Shown here: piece by piece, positions 44,301 through 52,049 of the stretch
Layout: the number at the start of each line of letters is the position of its first letter
How positions within the stretch are numbered: position 1 is the stretch's first letter
Assembly: GCF_002240415.1 (NCBI RefSeq)
Contig: NZ_CP020028.1
Location: forward strand, 4,985,501 to 5,049,500
DNA: 64,000 nucleotides
Reading direction: 5' to 3'
DNA from: Paenibacillus kribbensis
GTDB lineage: Bacteria > Bacillota > Bacilli > Paenibacillales > Paenibacillaceae
Made by a program: the position numbers and the translations under genes
Notes under the pieces: generated by a model
The model's database searches: none
What the model was told of the DNA's origin: nothing
What the model saw: only the letters and a program-made list of their open reading frames with translations

Positions 44301-44504
44301 TCTGCCTGCAGTCTCCACACGAGCAGTGTTCGGTATCCGTACCTCGGCAAGACGCAACGCAGCCTGCCGAAACGGCCGGAGGTCTCCCTTCAGCGTCAGC
44401 CTGCGGATTACACTGCTCCACGCATCTATACGTGGTTCTGAGGTCTCGCCAGAAAAGCAAAAAAACACATCTCCGAGCCATATTCCATAAAGCGGTTGAT
44501 TCAT
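41367..44504 (-). CDS. SNF2-family DEAD/H-box ATPase (Swi2/Snf2-like helicase)
   Basis: A 1045-residue SNF2 protein of the bacterial type with an N-terminal SNF2-associated domain (about 1-540), then the ATPase core: motif I DDMGLGKT, LIICPTSLLGNWQRE, motif II LDEAQYIKN, motif III MTGTPVENRLSELWS, and C-terminal helicase motifs ALIFTQYV, LSLRAGGVGLNLT and DRVFRIGQ. It probably moves along double-stranded DNA and displaces proteins. Such genes often follow a SWIM zinc-finger gene; none is seen upstream here. GGGAG lies 6 bases before the ATG. Confidence 0.93.
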   Translation of the reverse strand: MNQPLYGIWLGDVFFCFSGETSEPRIDAWSSVIRRLTLKGDLRPFRQAALRLAEVRIPNTARVETAGRGGKRRSMLGRTLEGLALEPRETMALLTRMDEKGCAASGIALGEEMQYWQKAAYFALELMQRGEIVPSLTEARPSGPRRRGPEAAVGVWIPRLRQEEDIRRFHELAAAMPAVCMAAPAVFAGKEPETREDAAGIVLYSFLRAVVHAETTAVLAASERELGRYRAEYRRGGSPLAELWWNSLLTGSRQVAIQGTPVEMEELVLQASSLEGSAMPVTEREEQEPIEGQLRLCLRLEPALEENVKEWRITFWVESDAEPGLRLPALTLWAHPERDLIRRGIVYRQVQAQLLMRLGQAADAAPILLEALNRPYPEGLILEPEMFFRFLTEAVPALQKNGITVQMPSRWSREGRRRAGLRLKMRSTERGAKPDGVITDTSSVGINRMISFDAEAVLGDTTLTMEELESIVAANLPYVRLGGEWIEVDPKEIRQVLRFIKRGEDGEMTLSEWMHLAAENEGAGEASWKGLSIFGAESVGLLASLAEGGVLRSVEPRPVPETLHGALRPYQERGFQWLAAMRGLGFGVCLADDMGLGKTIQVITCLLDGGIGAVDQSPALIICPTSLLGNWQRELKRFSPDLSLYIHHGNQRLHGESFQESVREYDIVLTTYHLAGRDGSDLSAVYWSSIVLDEAQYIKNARTKQAQSVMKLSAPHRIAMTGTPVENRLSELWSIFQFLNPGYLGTASSFRQRYSTPGSTTGEERGSALRELHRLVSPFMLRRLKSDPDIRKDLPEKLELKSYCVLTPEQAGLYRGVVDQLLGTLEGQIGMARKGLVLSSLTKLKQICDHPGLIVPGRADAGKTENSGKMERLLELVETIRENGESALIFTQYVSMGELLVSRLAKIFGEEPYFLHGGLAKTRRDEIVHNFQKGEGPDIFVLSLRAGGVGLNLTRASHVIHYDRWWNPAVENQATDRVFRIGQSRNVQVHKLICQGTLEERIDELIESKRALSEQVVGSGEHWLTEMSDDELRGLIALQNDVWID

Positions 44505-44647
44505 ATCTGTCTCCCGTCCAGCCTTTTGAATTATTACTCTTCATCATATACGAAAATCGACTCTTTTCAAAACTTTATCGCAAAAATAAATACGGGAGGC
44601 CATCCATTCATAACCTTAAATAATTATGTGATTAACGATTAATAGAC

Positions 44648-45592
44648 TTATTTTTCATCATCCGCCTTTTCATCCTTCAGATAAGGATTCAGGCTGTCTT
44701 GCAGCAGCTGCTTGACCCGCAGCCGCAGCTCTTTCGGATATATGACCTCGGCCTCCGGTCCGTATTTTAACAGAAGTCTGGATACATATTTAAACTCTTC
44801 GGCTGGAATATGTCCCTGCCATTCCTGGCCCCGCCATTCCTTACGAGAAACACTTTGGAAGATAGGGTCTGATTCCGCCAGCCGAACACCCAATGGTGTG
44901 AATTTTATTTTTGACGGAATTCCCGTACGTGAATCCTCCGCAGCCAACCATTCCTTAAGGGTGGGAAGGCCGGATAAGGTGTCTTCCAGTATGGTCATTG
45001 TAATCACTCTATCTGAGCGGTACAAAATAATCCGATCTCTGCTATACGCAGGCATGTACCAATATCCATGATCAAAATAGAGCCCCACCGGATATACTTC
45101 AGTCCATTTGTCCCCGGAAGCGGAGCGGTAAAGCATGTTCACCCGGCGTTTATTCAGCGCAGCCTCCAAAATGAGCGAGGTATAGGGTGATTCTGCGTGA
45201 GTGGGCAGCATGCGAAAAGCGATATGATCCTTTAATTGATCAATGCTGTCCTGCACATCCTGGGGTAGCTCGGCATAATAATGCTCGGACAGATGCTCCC
45301 GCACCGATCCGAAAGGGACATCCGGAATGTTTTCCAGCAGTTGCAGCATGAGAAAAAGACCAAATGCCTCATCGCGGGCAAGATGAAGGGGAGGGAGAAG
45401 TCGATTGGGAAGTGCCCGATAGCCGCCATGAGGTCCGGTTTCGGTATACAGAGGTAATCCGGTCTGCTGCAAATAATCAAGATCTCTTTGTATCGTCCTG
45501 ACGGAGACGCCAAAACGCTCGGCCAGTTCACGTGCCGTGTATTTTTTCCGGGAATCCAGTATTCTCATAAGAGCAATTCTGCGTTCGTTCAT
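44648..45592 (-). CDS. WYL-domain transcriptional regulator (YafY type)
   Basis: A 314-residue regulator: DeoR/HTH_11 winged helix at the N-terminus (ARELAERFGVSVRTIQRDLDYLQ), then a WYL domain (about 130-210, with EVYPVGLYFDHGYWYMPAYS, RIILYRSDRV) and a WCX-like C-terminus. WYL domains sense nucleotides or other ligands. ATG at 45592 has AAAGGAGT 5 bases upstream. It is divergent from a dihydrofolate-reductase-like gene, its probable target. Confidence 0.88.
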   Translation of the reverse strand: MNERRIALMRILDSRKKYTARELAERFGVSVRTIQRDLDYLQQTGLPLYTETGPHGGYRALPNRLLPPLHLARDEAFGLFLMLQLLENIPDVPFGSVREHLSEHYYAELPQDVQDSIDQLKDHIAFRMLPTHAESPYTSLILEAALNKRRVNMLYRSASGDKWTEVYPVGLYFDHGYWYMPAYSRDRIILYRSDRVITMTILEDTLSGLPTLKEWLAAEDSRTGIPSKIKFTPLGVRLAESDPIFQSVSRKEWRGQEWQGHIPAEEFKYVSRLLLKYGPEAEVIYPKELRLRVKQLLQDSLNPYLKDEKADDEK

Positions 45593-45700
45593 AAAGTACT
45601 CCTTTGACCGATTAGAAGTTAATTTCAAACGATGTCTTAACTACGACAAAGTATGTCATAAATATATTGTAACATAGGTGATAGAAAGGAGTGATGAACC

Positions 45701-46240
45701 ATGGATGCTATAAAATCCAACGAAGTCGTATTGTATATTGCCGTGAGTCTTGACGGGTATATTGCGCTACCGGATGGCTCGGTGGACTGGCTGTTTGATG
45801 TCAAAGGGGATGGTGGCGACAATGGATATGCCGACTTTTACGACACTGTAGGCACGGTACTGATGGGCAGGCTGACGTATGAAGAGGTATTGAAGCTCTC
45901 CGATGATTTCCTCTATGCTGGCAAGCCTTGTTATGTACTCACCCGGTCATTAGCGAAGCATGAACAAGCACCGCATGTTACGTTTACGGACGAGGCTATG
46001 ACTGAGCTTGTTCCACGTCTGCAGGAGCAAGCGGAAGGAGCGGTATGGCTGGTAGGTGGCGGCCAGTTAGTTCAAGCCTTCATCCAAGAGGGACTGCTGG
46101 ATAAGGCTATCATTGCGATTATTCCCAAAGTGCTCGGACAAGGAATACCGCTATTTCCGAAAGGCACGCTGCCTAGTACGTTTGAACTCAAAGAAATAGA
46201 ACGCCGCGGGGACATCGTTTTGCTTCATTATCAAATATAA
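45701..46240 (+). CDS. dihydrofolate reductase family protein (RibD C-terminal-like)
   Basis: A 179-residue protein of the RibD_C/dihydrofolate-reductase-like superfamily: YIAVSLDGYIALPDGSVDWL at the start and VWLVGGGQLVQAFIQEGLLDK (NADPH site) near 110-130. Members reduce unknown substrates; it is not the housekeeping folA. AAAGGAGT lies 8 bases before the ATG. It is divergent from the WYL regulator across a 108-bp region that contains a GACA...TGTC inverted repeat near 45656. Confidence 0.87.
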   Translation: MDAIKSNEVVLYIAVSLDGYIALPDGSVDWLFDVKGDGGDNGYADFYDTVGTVLMGRLTYEEVLKLSDDFLYAGKPCYVLTRSLAKHEQAPHVTFTDEAMTELVPRLQEQAEGAVWLVGGGQLVQAFIQEGLLDKAIIAIIPKVLGQGIPLFPKGTLPSTFELKEIERRGDIVLLHYQI

Positions 46241-46283
46241 GCCGAATTCGAAAAATGAACATAAAAACGGAGTAGGCGGAAAA

Positions 46284-46330
46284 AGCCCTCGTAATTTCAG
46301 GACCATATCTCTACCTGAAATACGAGGGCT
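46284..46330. terminator. bidirectional terminator between the RibD-like gene and csaA
   Basis: AGCCCTCGTAATTTCAGG and CCTGAAATACGAGGGCT form a stem with one bulged A and a loop of about 11 bases. On the minus strand CTTTTT follows. Confidence 0.75.
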
Positions 46331-46379
46331 CTATTGCATGCTTTATCGTTATTCCGAACGTCACCAACTTCAGTACTAT

Positions 46380-46712
46380 TTATCCAATCGGTGTTCCATC
46401 AGGCAGCTTAGCATCCGGTTGTAAGAGAACCACGTCCCCTTTATCCGGCAATCCACCAAGAACTAAAACCTCTGAATTAAATCCGGCTATACGTCGCGGA
46501 GGGAAGTTGACCACCCCGATGACTTGTTTCCCTATTATTTCTTCAGCTTCATATCGTTTAGTAATTTGTGCACTAGACGTTTTAATTCCGATCTCTTGTC
46601 CAAAATCAATCTCAAGTTTGATAGCTGGTATTTTTGCTTCTGCGAAAAACTCAGCCTTAACAATGGTTCCAACACGAATATCCAGTTTCAAAAAATCATC
46701 AATCGTTGCCAT
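46380..46712 (-). CDS. csaA: CsaA, tRNA-binding-domain export chaperone
   Basis: CsaA is a small dimeric OB-fold protein with a tRNA-binding domain, described in Bacillus as a chaperone-like factor for secretory preproteins. The 110-residue sequence has [35 protein letters not shown] and [26 protein letters not shown] lies about 8 bases before the ATG. It follows an EamA transporter gene by 12 bases in the same operon. Confidence 0.94.
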   Translation of the reverse strand: MATIDDFLKLDIRVGTIVKAEFFAEAKIPAIKLEIDFGQEIGIKTSSAQITKRYEAEEIIGKQVIGVVNFPPRRIAGFNSEVLVLGGLPDKGDVVLLQPDAKLPDGTPIG

Positions 46713-46724
46713 TTAGAATTCTCC

Positions 46725-46772
46725 TTAATTTTTAGCTACTGTATTCTTAGCTACTGTATTTTTAGCAGTTGT
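46725..46772. repeat. 15-bp tandem repeat at the 3' end of the EamA gene
   Basis: TTTTTAGCTACTGTA, TTCTTAGCTACTGTA and TTTTTAGCAGTTGTA lie in tandem, adding whole codons up to the stop. They encode the TVAKN repeats, so copy number changes would not shift the frame. Confidence 0.75.
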
Positions 46773-47657
46773 ATAGTTCATAGATTTTGTCCAAAAAAAT
46801 CCTCCCATACCCAAGAGCGTCATAAACCCTCCAATGAATTGGAATATAGAGGTTGTTTCACCCAAAAATAAATAGGCAAGGATTATAGCGAGAACAGGTT
46901 CTCCAATAATACCTACAGAAACAGTGGTTGCGCCTAAAGACTTTAATAACTGATTAAAAATATATTGTCCAAAAATAGTTGGGATTACTGCAAGTAACAA
47001 AAAATATGTCCAATCAACAGAGTCATATTCTGTCACTGAATAATGTTTTAACAAACTATAGACCAACATGACGCTTCCGCCAATAAAGAAAACAATAACA
47101 CTGTACAAATTGGTCCCTATTTTATGACTGACCTTTTGTCCTGCCAACATATATGCTGAAATGAAGATTGTTCCTAATAAAGATAATCCATCACCTATTA
47201 ACGCTTCCCTTGAAATCCCTATGTCTCCCCAAGCTATGATGACTGAACCGAAAAGGGCAGCTATCAAACAAAGAATGGTTAATATATTGGATCGTTCATT
47301 GAACAGGAAGTATGAACCAATCATTACAAACAAAGGTTGTAATGCTAATATGACCATCGAGCTTGCAACAGAGGTATATACCAATGATTCCATCCAAAAT
47401 AAGAAGTGTAACCCGAGAAACAGGCCAGCTAAAAAAATGGTACCCCAATCTTTTTTACCTAATTGCAAGGATCGTACCTTTTTCCAGGGTACAAAAGGAA
47501 GCATGATGATTACTGCCATGTATAATCGGTACATGCCAGCCACTGAGGTGGGAGTATCCGAAGATTTGATCATGATGGAAGAGACAGAAACAGACAATAT
47601 GCTGATAAAAAGTAGAATATACGGATGAAACGCTAACTTTGTTTTCTTTATTTTCAC
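46725..47657 (-). CDS. EamA/DMT-family transporter with C-terminal TVAKN repeats
   Basis: A 310-residue, ten-segment exporter of the drug/metabolite transporter family (two EamA repeats; GEPVLAIILAYLFLGE near the end). The substrate is unknown. The start is GTG at 47657 with GGAGG 9 bases upstream; the frame is open to 47741 but without a site. The C-terminus carries a 5-residue repeat (TTAKN-TVAKN-TVAKN) encoded by a 15-bp DNA repeat at 46725-46772. It is divergent from an AraC-type regulator. Confidence 0.85.
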   Translation of the reverse strand: MKIKKTKLAFHPYILLFISILSVSVSSIMIKSSDTPTSVAGMYRLYMAVIIMLPFVPWKKVRSLQLGKKDWGTIFLAGLFLGLHFLFWMESLVYTSVASSMVILALQPLFVMIGSYFLFNERSNILTILCLIAALFGSVIIAWGDIGISREALIGDGLSLLGTIFISAYMLAGQKVSHKIGTNLYSVIVFFIGGSVMLVYSLLKHYSVTEYDSVDWTYFLLLAVIPTIFGQYIFNQLLKSLGATTVSVGIIGEPVLAIILAYLFLGETTSIFQFIGGFMTLLGMGGFFWTKSMNYTTAKNTVAKNTVAKN

Positions 47658-47813
47658 CTTATTATGCCTCCAAGATGTTTTACCCCATTGTCTGTGCACA
47701 GGACAGTTTGATAAATGAAAGATCGGATATAATAATATCACCAGTACTCCTTTTTTTGTGCAATAATATCATTGAATTATATAGAAATATCATCATCGGA
47801 AAGGACTTCTATC

Positions 47814-48707
47814 ATGTCTAAACCATTGCACGAGACTATTTTCTATCCGGATGTTTCATTTCCATACATTATGTACACCCATACTATTCATGAAAGTACT
47901 CCTGAAGGTAGAGGATTTAACGATTTACATTGGCATGAAGAACTACAGATCACTTTGGTTACGAAAGGAAAACTAGTTATACAAGTTAATGGGATTAATC
48001 ATGAATTAGAAACAGGTCAGGCCATTTTAATTAATAAGGGGGTCCTGCATGTTACTACACACCTGACACATAACGGTCAATACGTGAGTTTTAATTTTCC
48101 TGAGAAGCTGTTGGCCTTTTATGCAGATAGTGCGATGGAAAAAAATTATGTGCTGCCTTTTACAAACTCTCTCTTATTGTCACTAGTAATCAAGGGGGAT
48201 GTTGAATGGCAAAGTAAAGTACTGGAAATGCTTTGGGATATGAAAAAAAGATTTGATACGGAAAAAAACTGGGGATGGGAATATGAGGTTGCTATCAAAA
48301 CTGTACAATTATGGTTCACCTTAATCTCCAACATTTTGCTGCCTTCTGAGGAAGCACCTAAATACTTAAAGCTGCAACAAGAAAGACTTCAATTAATGCT
48401 CAGCTTCATCCATCAGAACTACCCCAATAATATAACACTGCAAGAGATTGCTGATGCAGCGCATCTAAGTGTTTCGGAATGCACTCGCAGTTTTAAGAGA
48501 ACCATTCATATGACACCTTACGACTACTTAATTAAGTACCGCATCAAGAAAGGCAGCGAATTATTAAATTCAACAGATTATACAATAACCGAGATAGCCC
48601 ACAGAGTTGGTTTCAATCATGTAAATCACTTCATTCAGTCTTTTAAAAACCATCATCATATAACCCCCAACAATTTCCGAAAATCAAGCAATAAAATCAA
48701 TGATTAA
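47814..48707 (+). CDS. AraC-family transcriptional regulator with cupin sensor
   Basis: A 297-residue regulator: cupin N-domain (HWHEELQITLVTKGKL, then GQAILINKGVLH) and two C-terminal helix-turn-helices (about 190-290, ITLQEIADAAHLSVSECTRSFKRT and ITEIAHRVGFNHVNHFIQSFK). ATG at 47814 has AAAGGA about 8 bases upstream. Divergent placement suggests it controls the EamA-csaA operon. A sugar or small hydrophilic ligand is typical for this class. Confidence 0.88.
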   Translation: MSKPLHETIFYPDVSFPYIMYTHTIHESTPEGRGFNDLHWHEELQITLVTKGKLVIQVNGINHELETGQAILINKGVLHVTTHLTHNGQYVSFNFPEKLLAFYADSAMEKNYVLPFTNSLLLSLVIKGDVEWQSKVLEMLWDMKKRFDTEKNWGWEYEVAIKTVQLWFTLISNILLPSEEAPKYLKLQQERLQLMLSFIHQNYPNNITLQEIADAAHLSVSECTRSFKRTIHMTPYDYLIKYRIKKGSELLNSTDYTITEIAHRVGFNHVNHFIQSFKNHHHITPNNFRKSSNKIND

Positions 48708-48717
48708 AATAAATAAA

Positions 48718-48743
48718 GCCTGTCGAGTTAAACTTCGACAGGC
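48718..48743 (-). terminator. terminator of the sugar ABC operon
   Basis: GCCTGTCGA and TCGACAGGC form a perfect 9-bp stem around an 8-base loop; on the minus strand TTTATTTATTTT follows. Confidence 0.75.
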
Positions 48744-48783
48744 AACGAAACATGGATTGCATGAGTCCCCGATTTCGTTCCAA

Positions 48784-50082
48784 CTATTTGCTTTTCAAAT
48801 TATCCCACGTGCTCTGGAAATCCTCCAGCAGCTTCGCGACATCCGATTTGCCTGCCACATAGGCTTGCATCTGACTTCCGAATTCCTGCTGCGCTCCTTC
48901 AGGATAGCGGTTAAAGAACCAGCCCAGCAGCTTGTTCTCCTGACTATATTTTACTACTTCGGCACCCAATTGGCCCATATCGGCCTCGGCCCCTTTGATG
49001 CTTTTGAACGCCGGAATGAATTTGAACTCCTTCGTGATATACTGTTTCCCCTGCTCGGATGTCACCATCCAGTTCAAGAATTCCTTGGCTTCTGCTTTAA
49101 CAGCAGAATTTTTATTAACCACCCAGTTGTTGGCAACACCTACAAACAGCTTATCTCCAGCGGCGGCGTCCTCACCAATCGGCATAGGCAGAATGCCCAG
49201 ATTCAGCTTCGGATTAATCCCGTCAATTTGGACCTGCGTCCAGTTCCCCTGTTGCATCATTGCTGCCTTGCCGGTGGCAAAATTCGTTACCTGCGTATTA
49301 TAATCAGTCGTCAGCGGCTTTGCATTGCCATACTTGAGCGTCAGATCGAACAGCTTCATCCACTCGGCGAATACAGCATTGCCCGGAATTTTCGCGGTTC
49401 CATCATTCAATCCCTTAACGAAGGCTGCCGGGTCCGTCTGATTGGCAAATGCCACGTTCAGCAAGTGATTGCCCAGCACCCAGAACTCCTGATATCCATT
49501 CGAAAAAGGTGTAATCCCTGCGGCTTGCAGCTTTTGAGCCGCTCCCTCCAGCTCGGACAGCGTTTTAGGGGTCTCGGTGATCCCCGCCTTTTTGAACAAA
49601 TCCTTGTTATAAATAAAGCCGTACCCCTCCAGGTTCATCGGCTGACCGTACAGCTTGCCGTCTTTGGTCATCGGCTCTTTGGCGACATCGACCACATCAC
49701 CGACCCAAGGCTGATCGGACAAATCCTCCAGATATTCCAGCCACGTATCCAGCTCACGGTAACCTCCGACGTTAAAAATATCCGGCTGTTCGCCAGCGGC
49801 GAACTTCGCCTTTAACGCAGCCCCATAGTCACTGCCTCCGCCCACTGTCTGAATGTCGAGCTTGATCCCCGGATGAGTCGCTTCATATTCCGCCTTCATG
49901 CGATTTAGCGCTTCTGCAATCTCCACCTTGAATTGGAAAATATGAATCGTCTTTTCCTTCACTTCCTCTTTGCCTGCGTTTTGTTCGCTGCCACTGCTGT
50001 TACAACCTGCCAAAACGAGGGTAAAAGCGGCGAGAAGCAGAACCAACGCCCGGACTTTCCTTTTAAAAGAATATGTTTTCAT
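48784..50082 (-). CDS. sugar ABC transporter substrate-binding lipoprotein
   Basis: A 432-residue solute-binding protein (family 1, extracytoplasmic) with a signal peptide and lipobox LVLAGC (Cys27). Landmarks are KLDIQTVGGGSDYGAALKAKFAAGEQPDIFNVGG and the GKAAMMQQGNW segment common to oligosaccharide binders. It delivers a sugar to the two permeases upstream. No ATPase gene is present, so a shared MsmX-type ATPase is likely. ATG 50082 has GAAGGG 9 bases upstream. Confidence 0.92.
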   Translation of the reverse strand: MKTYSFKRKVRALVLLLAAFTLVLAGCNSSGSEQNAGKEEVKEKTIHIFQFKVEIAEALNRMKAEYEATHPGIKLDIQTVGGGSDYGAALKAKFAAGEQPDIFNVGGYRELDTWLEYLEDLSDQPWVGDVVDVAKEPMTKDGKLYGQPMNLEGYGFIYNKDLFKKAGITETPKTLSELEGAAQKLQAAGITPFSNGYQEFWVLGNHLLNVAFANQTDPAAFVKGLNDGTAKIPGNAVFAEWMKLFDLTLKYGNAKPLTTDYNTQVTNFATGKAAMMQQGNWTQVQIDGINPKLNLGILPMPIGEDAAAGDKLFVGVANNWVVNKNSAVKAEAKEFLNWMVTSEQGKQYITKEFKFIPAFKSIKGAEADMGQLGAEVVKYSQENKLLGWFFNRYPEGAQQEFGSQMQAYVAGKSDVAKLLEDFQSTWDNLKSK

Positions 50083-50124
50083 ATTCATGTTCCCTTCTAT
50101 TTTCAATTTCAGTTCATCCCTCAC

Positions 50125-50961
50125 TCAGCCTTTGACCGAACCAGCCATAATACCTTGAATAATATATTTTTGCATGGCCAGAAAGAATACGATGACGGGC
50201 AGAATGCCCAGAACCAGAGCAGGCAGTGCCAAATCCCACTGCTTCGTGTATTGTCCGAAAAAGGCATAGGTAGCAATCGGAATCGTGCGCAGCTCAGCCT
50301 TTTGCAGCACCAGGGACGGCAAGAGATAGTCATTCCAGATCCAGAGCGTATTTAAAATAATAACCGTCACCATCATCGGCAGCATCAACGGATACACTAT
50401 GCGGAAAAACACGCCGTAAGGCGTACAGCCGTCCACCGTAGCTGCCTCCTCCACCTCGACCGGCACGCCTTTGACGAACCCGTGAAAGAGAAAGATAGAC
50501 ATAGGCGCACCGAAGCCCAGATAACAGATCACCAGCCCACCGATGCTGTTCATTAAATCCAGCGTACTTACGACCTTGACTAGAGGGATCATCACCGATT
50601 GAAAAGGAATGACCATCGCAGCCACGAACAGGCTGAATAATACCCGGTTATAACGCGTCGGATGCCGAACCATCCGGTAAGCAGCCATCGAGCTGATCAG
50701 CACGAGCAGCAAATTGCTGACTACCGTCACCACAAGCGAGTTCCATAAGGCTTCGGGAAAACGTGTAATGCTCCACGCCCTGGCATAGTTGCTCCATACA
50801 AAAGTTTGTGGCCAGGCCGCGGAATCGGTGAGCAGGTCACCAAAGCTTTTGACCGAATTCACGAACAAAAAGTAAAACGGAACGAGGAATAACAAGGCGA
50901 CGAGGATCATGACCAGCTCAGTCGTCCATGTTCCGAACCGGTAGCGCTTGCTTGTTTCCAT
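50125..50961 (-). CDS. carbohydrate ABC transporter permease, MalG type
   Basis: A 278-residue membrane protein with six segments. The ATPase-contact EAA loop reads EVEEAATVDGCTPYGVFFRIVYPLMLP (about 170-196). It pairs with the MalF-type permease; its start is immediately after the stop of that gene (TAA-ATG). GGAGGTGGAGG precedes it. Confidence 0.93.
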   Translation of the reverse strand: METSKRYRFGTWTTELVMILVALLFLVPFYFLFVNSVKSFGDLLTDSAAWPQTFVWSNYARAWSITRFPEALWNSLVVTVVSNLLLVLISSMAAYRMVRHPTRYNRVLFSLFVAAMVIPFQSVMIPLVKVVSTLDLMNSIGGLVICYLGFGAPMSIFLFHGFVKGVPVEVEEAATVDGCTPYGVFFRIVYPLMLPMMVTVIILNTLWIWNDYLLPSLVLQKAELRTIPIATYAFFGQYTKQWDLALPALVLGILPVIVFFLAMQKYIIQGIMAGSVKG

Positions 50962-51843
50962 TTACGCCTCCACCTCCCGGCTTTTCGTCAGGCGCACCTG
51001 AAGGCTCGTAACAAGCGCAACTATAATAAAGAAGATGAGCGCTTTGGCCGTCCCCAATCCATAACGATTATTCACAAACGCTTCATTATAAATATTGAGT
51101 GCCACCGACTCCGTAGACCCGAAGGGCCCGCCCTTGGTCAATGACAAATTAAGATCGAACATTTTAAACGACCATGATATCGCGAGGAAAAGACATACTG
51201 TAACGGCAGGTATGATCAAGGGCAATATAATCAACCTTAATATTTGCATGCGGCTCGCTCCATCGATTTCGGCTGCTTCCAGCATATCCCGAGGCACATT
51301 GGTCAGGGAAGAAATATAAATGACCATCAAATACCCGGCAGTTTGCCAGATAAACACGATCACAATGCCCCAAAAGGCTGTAATCTCGTCTCCCAGCCAG
51401 GATAGATTAAAGAAAGACCAATCCGTACTTTCCCCAATCGCAGCAAAGCCCTTGACGAAAATAAACTGCCAGATAAAACCGAGCAGCAGCCCCCCGATCA
51501 CATTAGGCATGAAAAAAATAGTCCTTAGCACATTTTTCGTTTTTAGCGGCTTGGTTAGAAAATATGCCAGCAGAAAGCCCAAAACATTCGCAGCCACCAC
51601 TCCAATCACCGTAAAACGGATCGTAAACCAGAACGCTGTCCTAAATTTGTCATCATCCCATAAAATGTGATAGAAATTATCCAACCCGACCCATTTCGCC
51701 TGATTGGCAACCCCATTCCACTCTGTAAAAGAATAGTACATTCCCAGGATGAAAGGGATTACAATAATGATAACGAAAAATAACGTCGACGGCCCTACAA
51801 AAATCCATTGCTGAAGCCATTGCGACGACTTGGCGCGGTTCAA
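50962..51843 (-). CDS. carbohydrate ABC transporter permease, MalF type
   Basis: A 293-residue permease with six segments and EAA loop DMLEAAEIDGASRMQILRLIILPLI (about 195-219). It is the first gene of the three-gene import operon. The start is TTG with AAAGGGGGG 6 bases upstream. It is divergent from the YesM/YesN two-component pair, which probably controls it. Confidence 0.93.
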   Translation of the reverse strand: MNRAKSSQWLQQWIFVGPSTLFFVIIIVIPFILGMYYSFTEWNGVANQAKWVGLDNFYHILWDDDKFRTAFWFTIRFTVIGVVAANVLGFLLAYFLTKPLKTKNVLRTIFFMPNVIGGLLLGFIWQFIFVKGFAAIGESTDWSFFNLSWLGDEITAFWGIVIVFIWQTAGYLMVIYISSLTNVPRDMLEAAEIDGASRMQILRLIILPLIIPAVTVCLFLAISWSFKMFDLNLSLTKGGPFGSTESVALNIYNEAFVNNRYGLGTAKALIFFIIVALVTSLQVRLTKSREVEA

Positions 51844-52049
51844 ACCGATCCCCCCCTTTGTTGTCTGTTGGTGTCTGGAACGCTCCTACGGCTTCCTCAG
51901 CAAGTAGCACGGACGCTTTGACCGTATGTCTGGCGGTTCACATCTTCATTATGTCGAATAAGCGCTCTGGAGAACACGCAAGATCGTGAACCATTAGGGG
52001 GAAATTATTGACCTCTGGCTTGTCTTGAATCGTGAAAGGAGCCATCTGT

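Noticed and set aside
48700..49815. 371-codon plus-strand frame opposite the sugar-binding protein gene
   Set aside because: The opposite strand codes a clear lipoprotein; the frame has no signal or family likeness.
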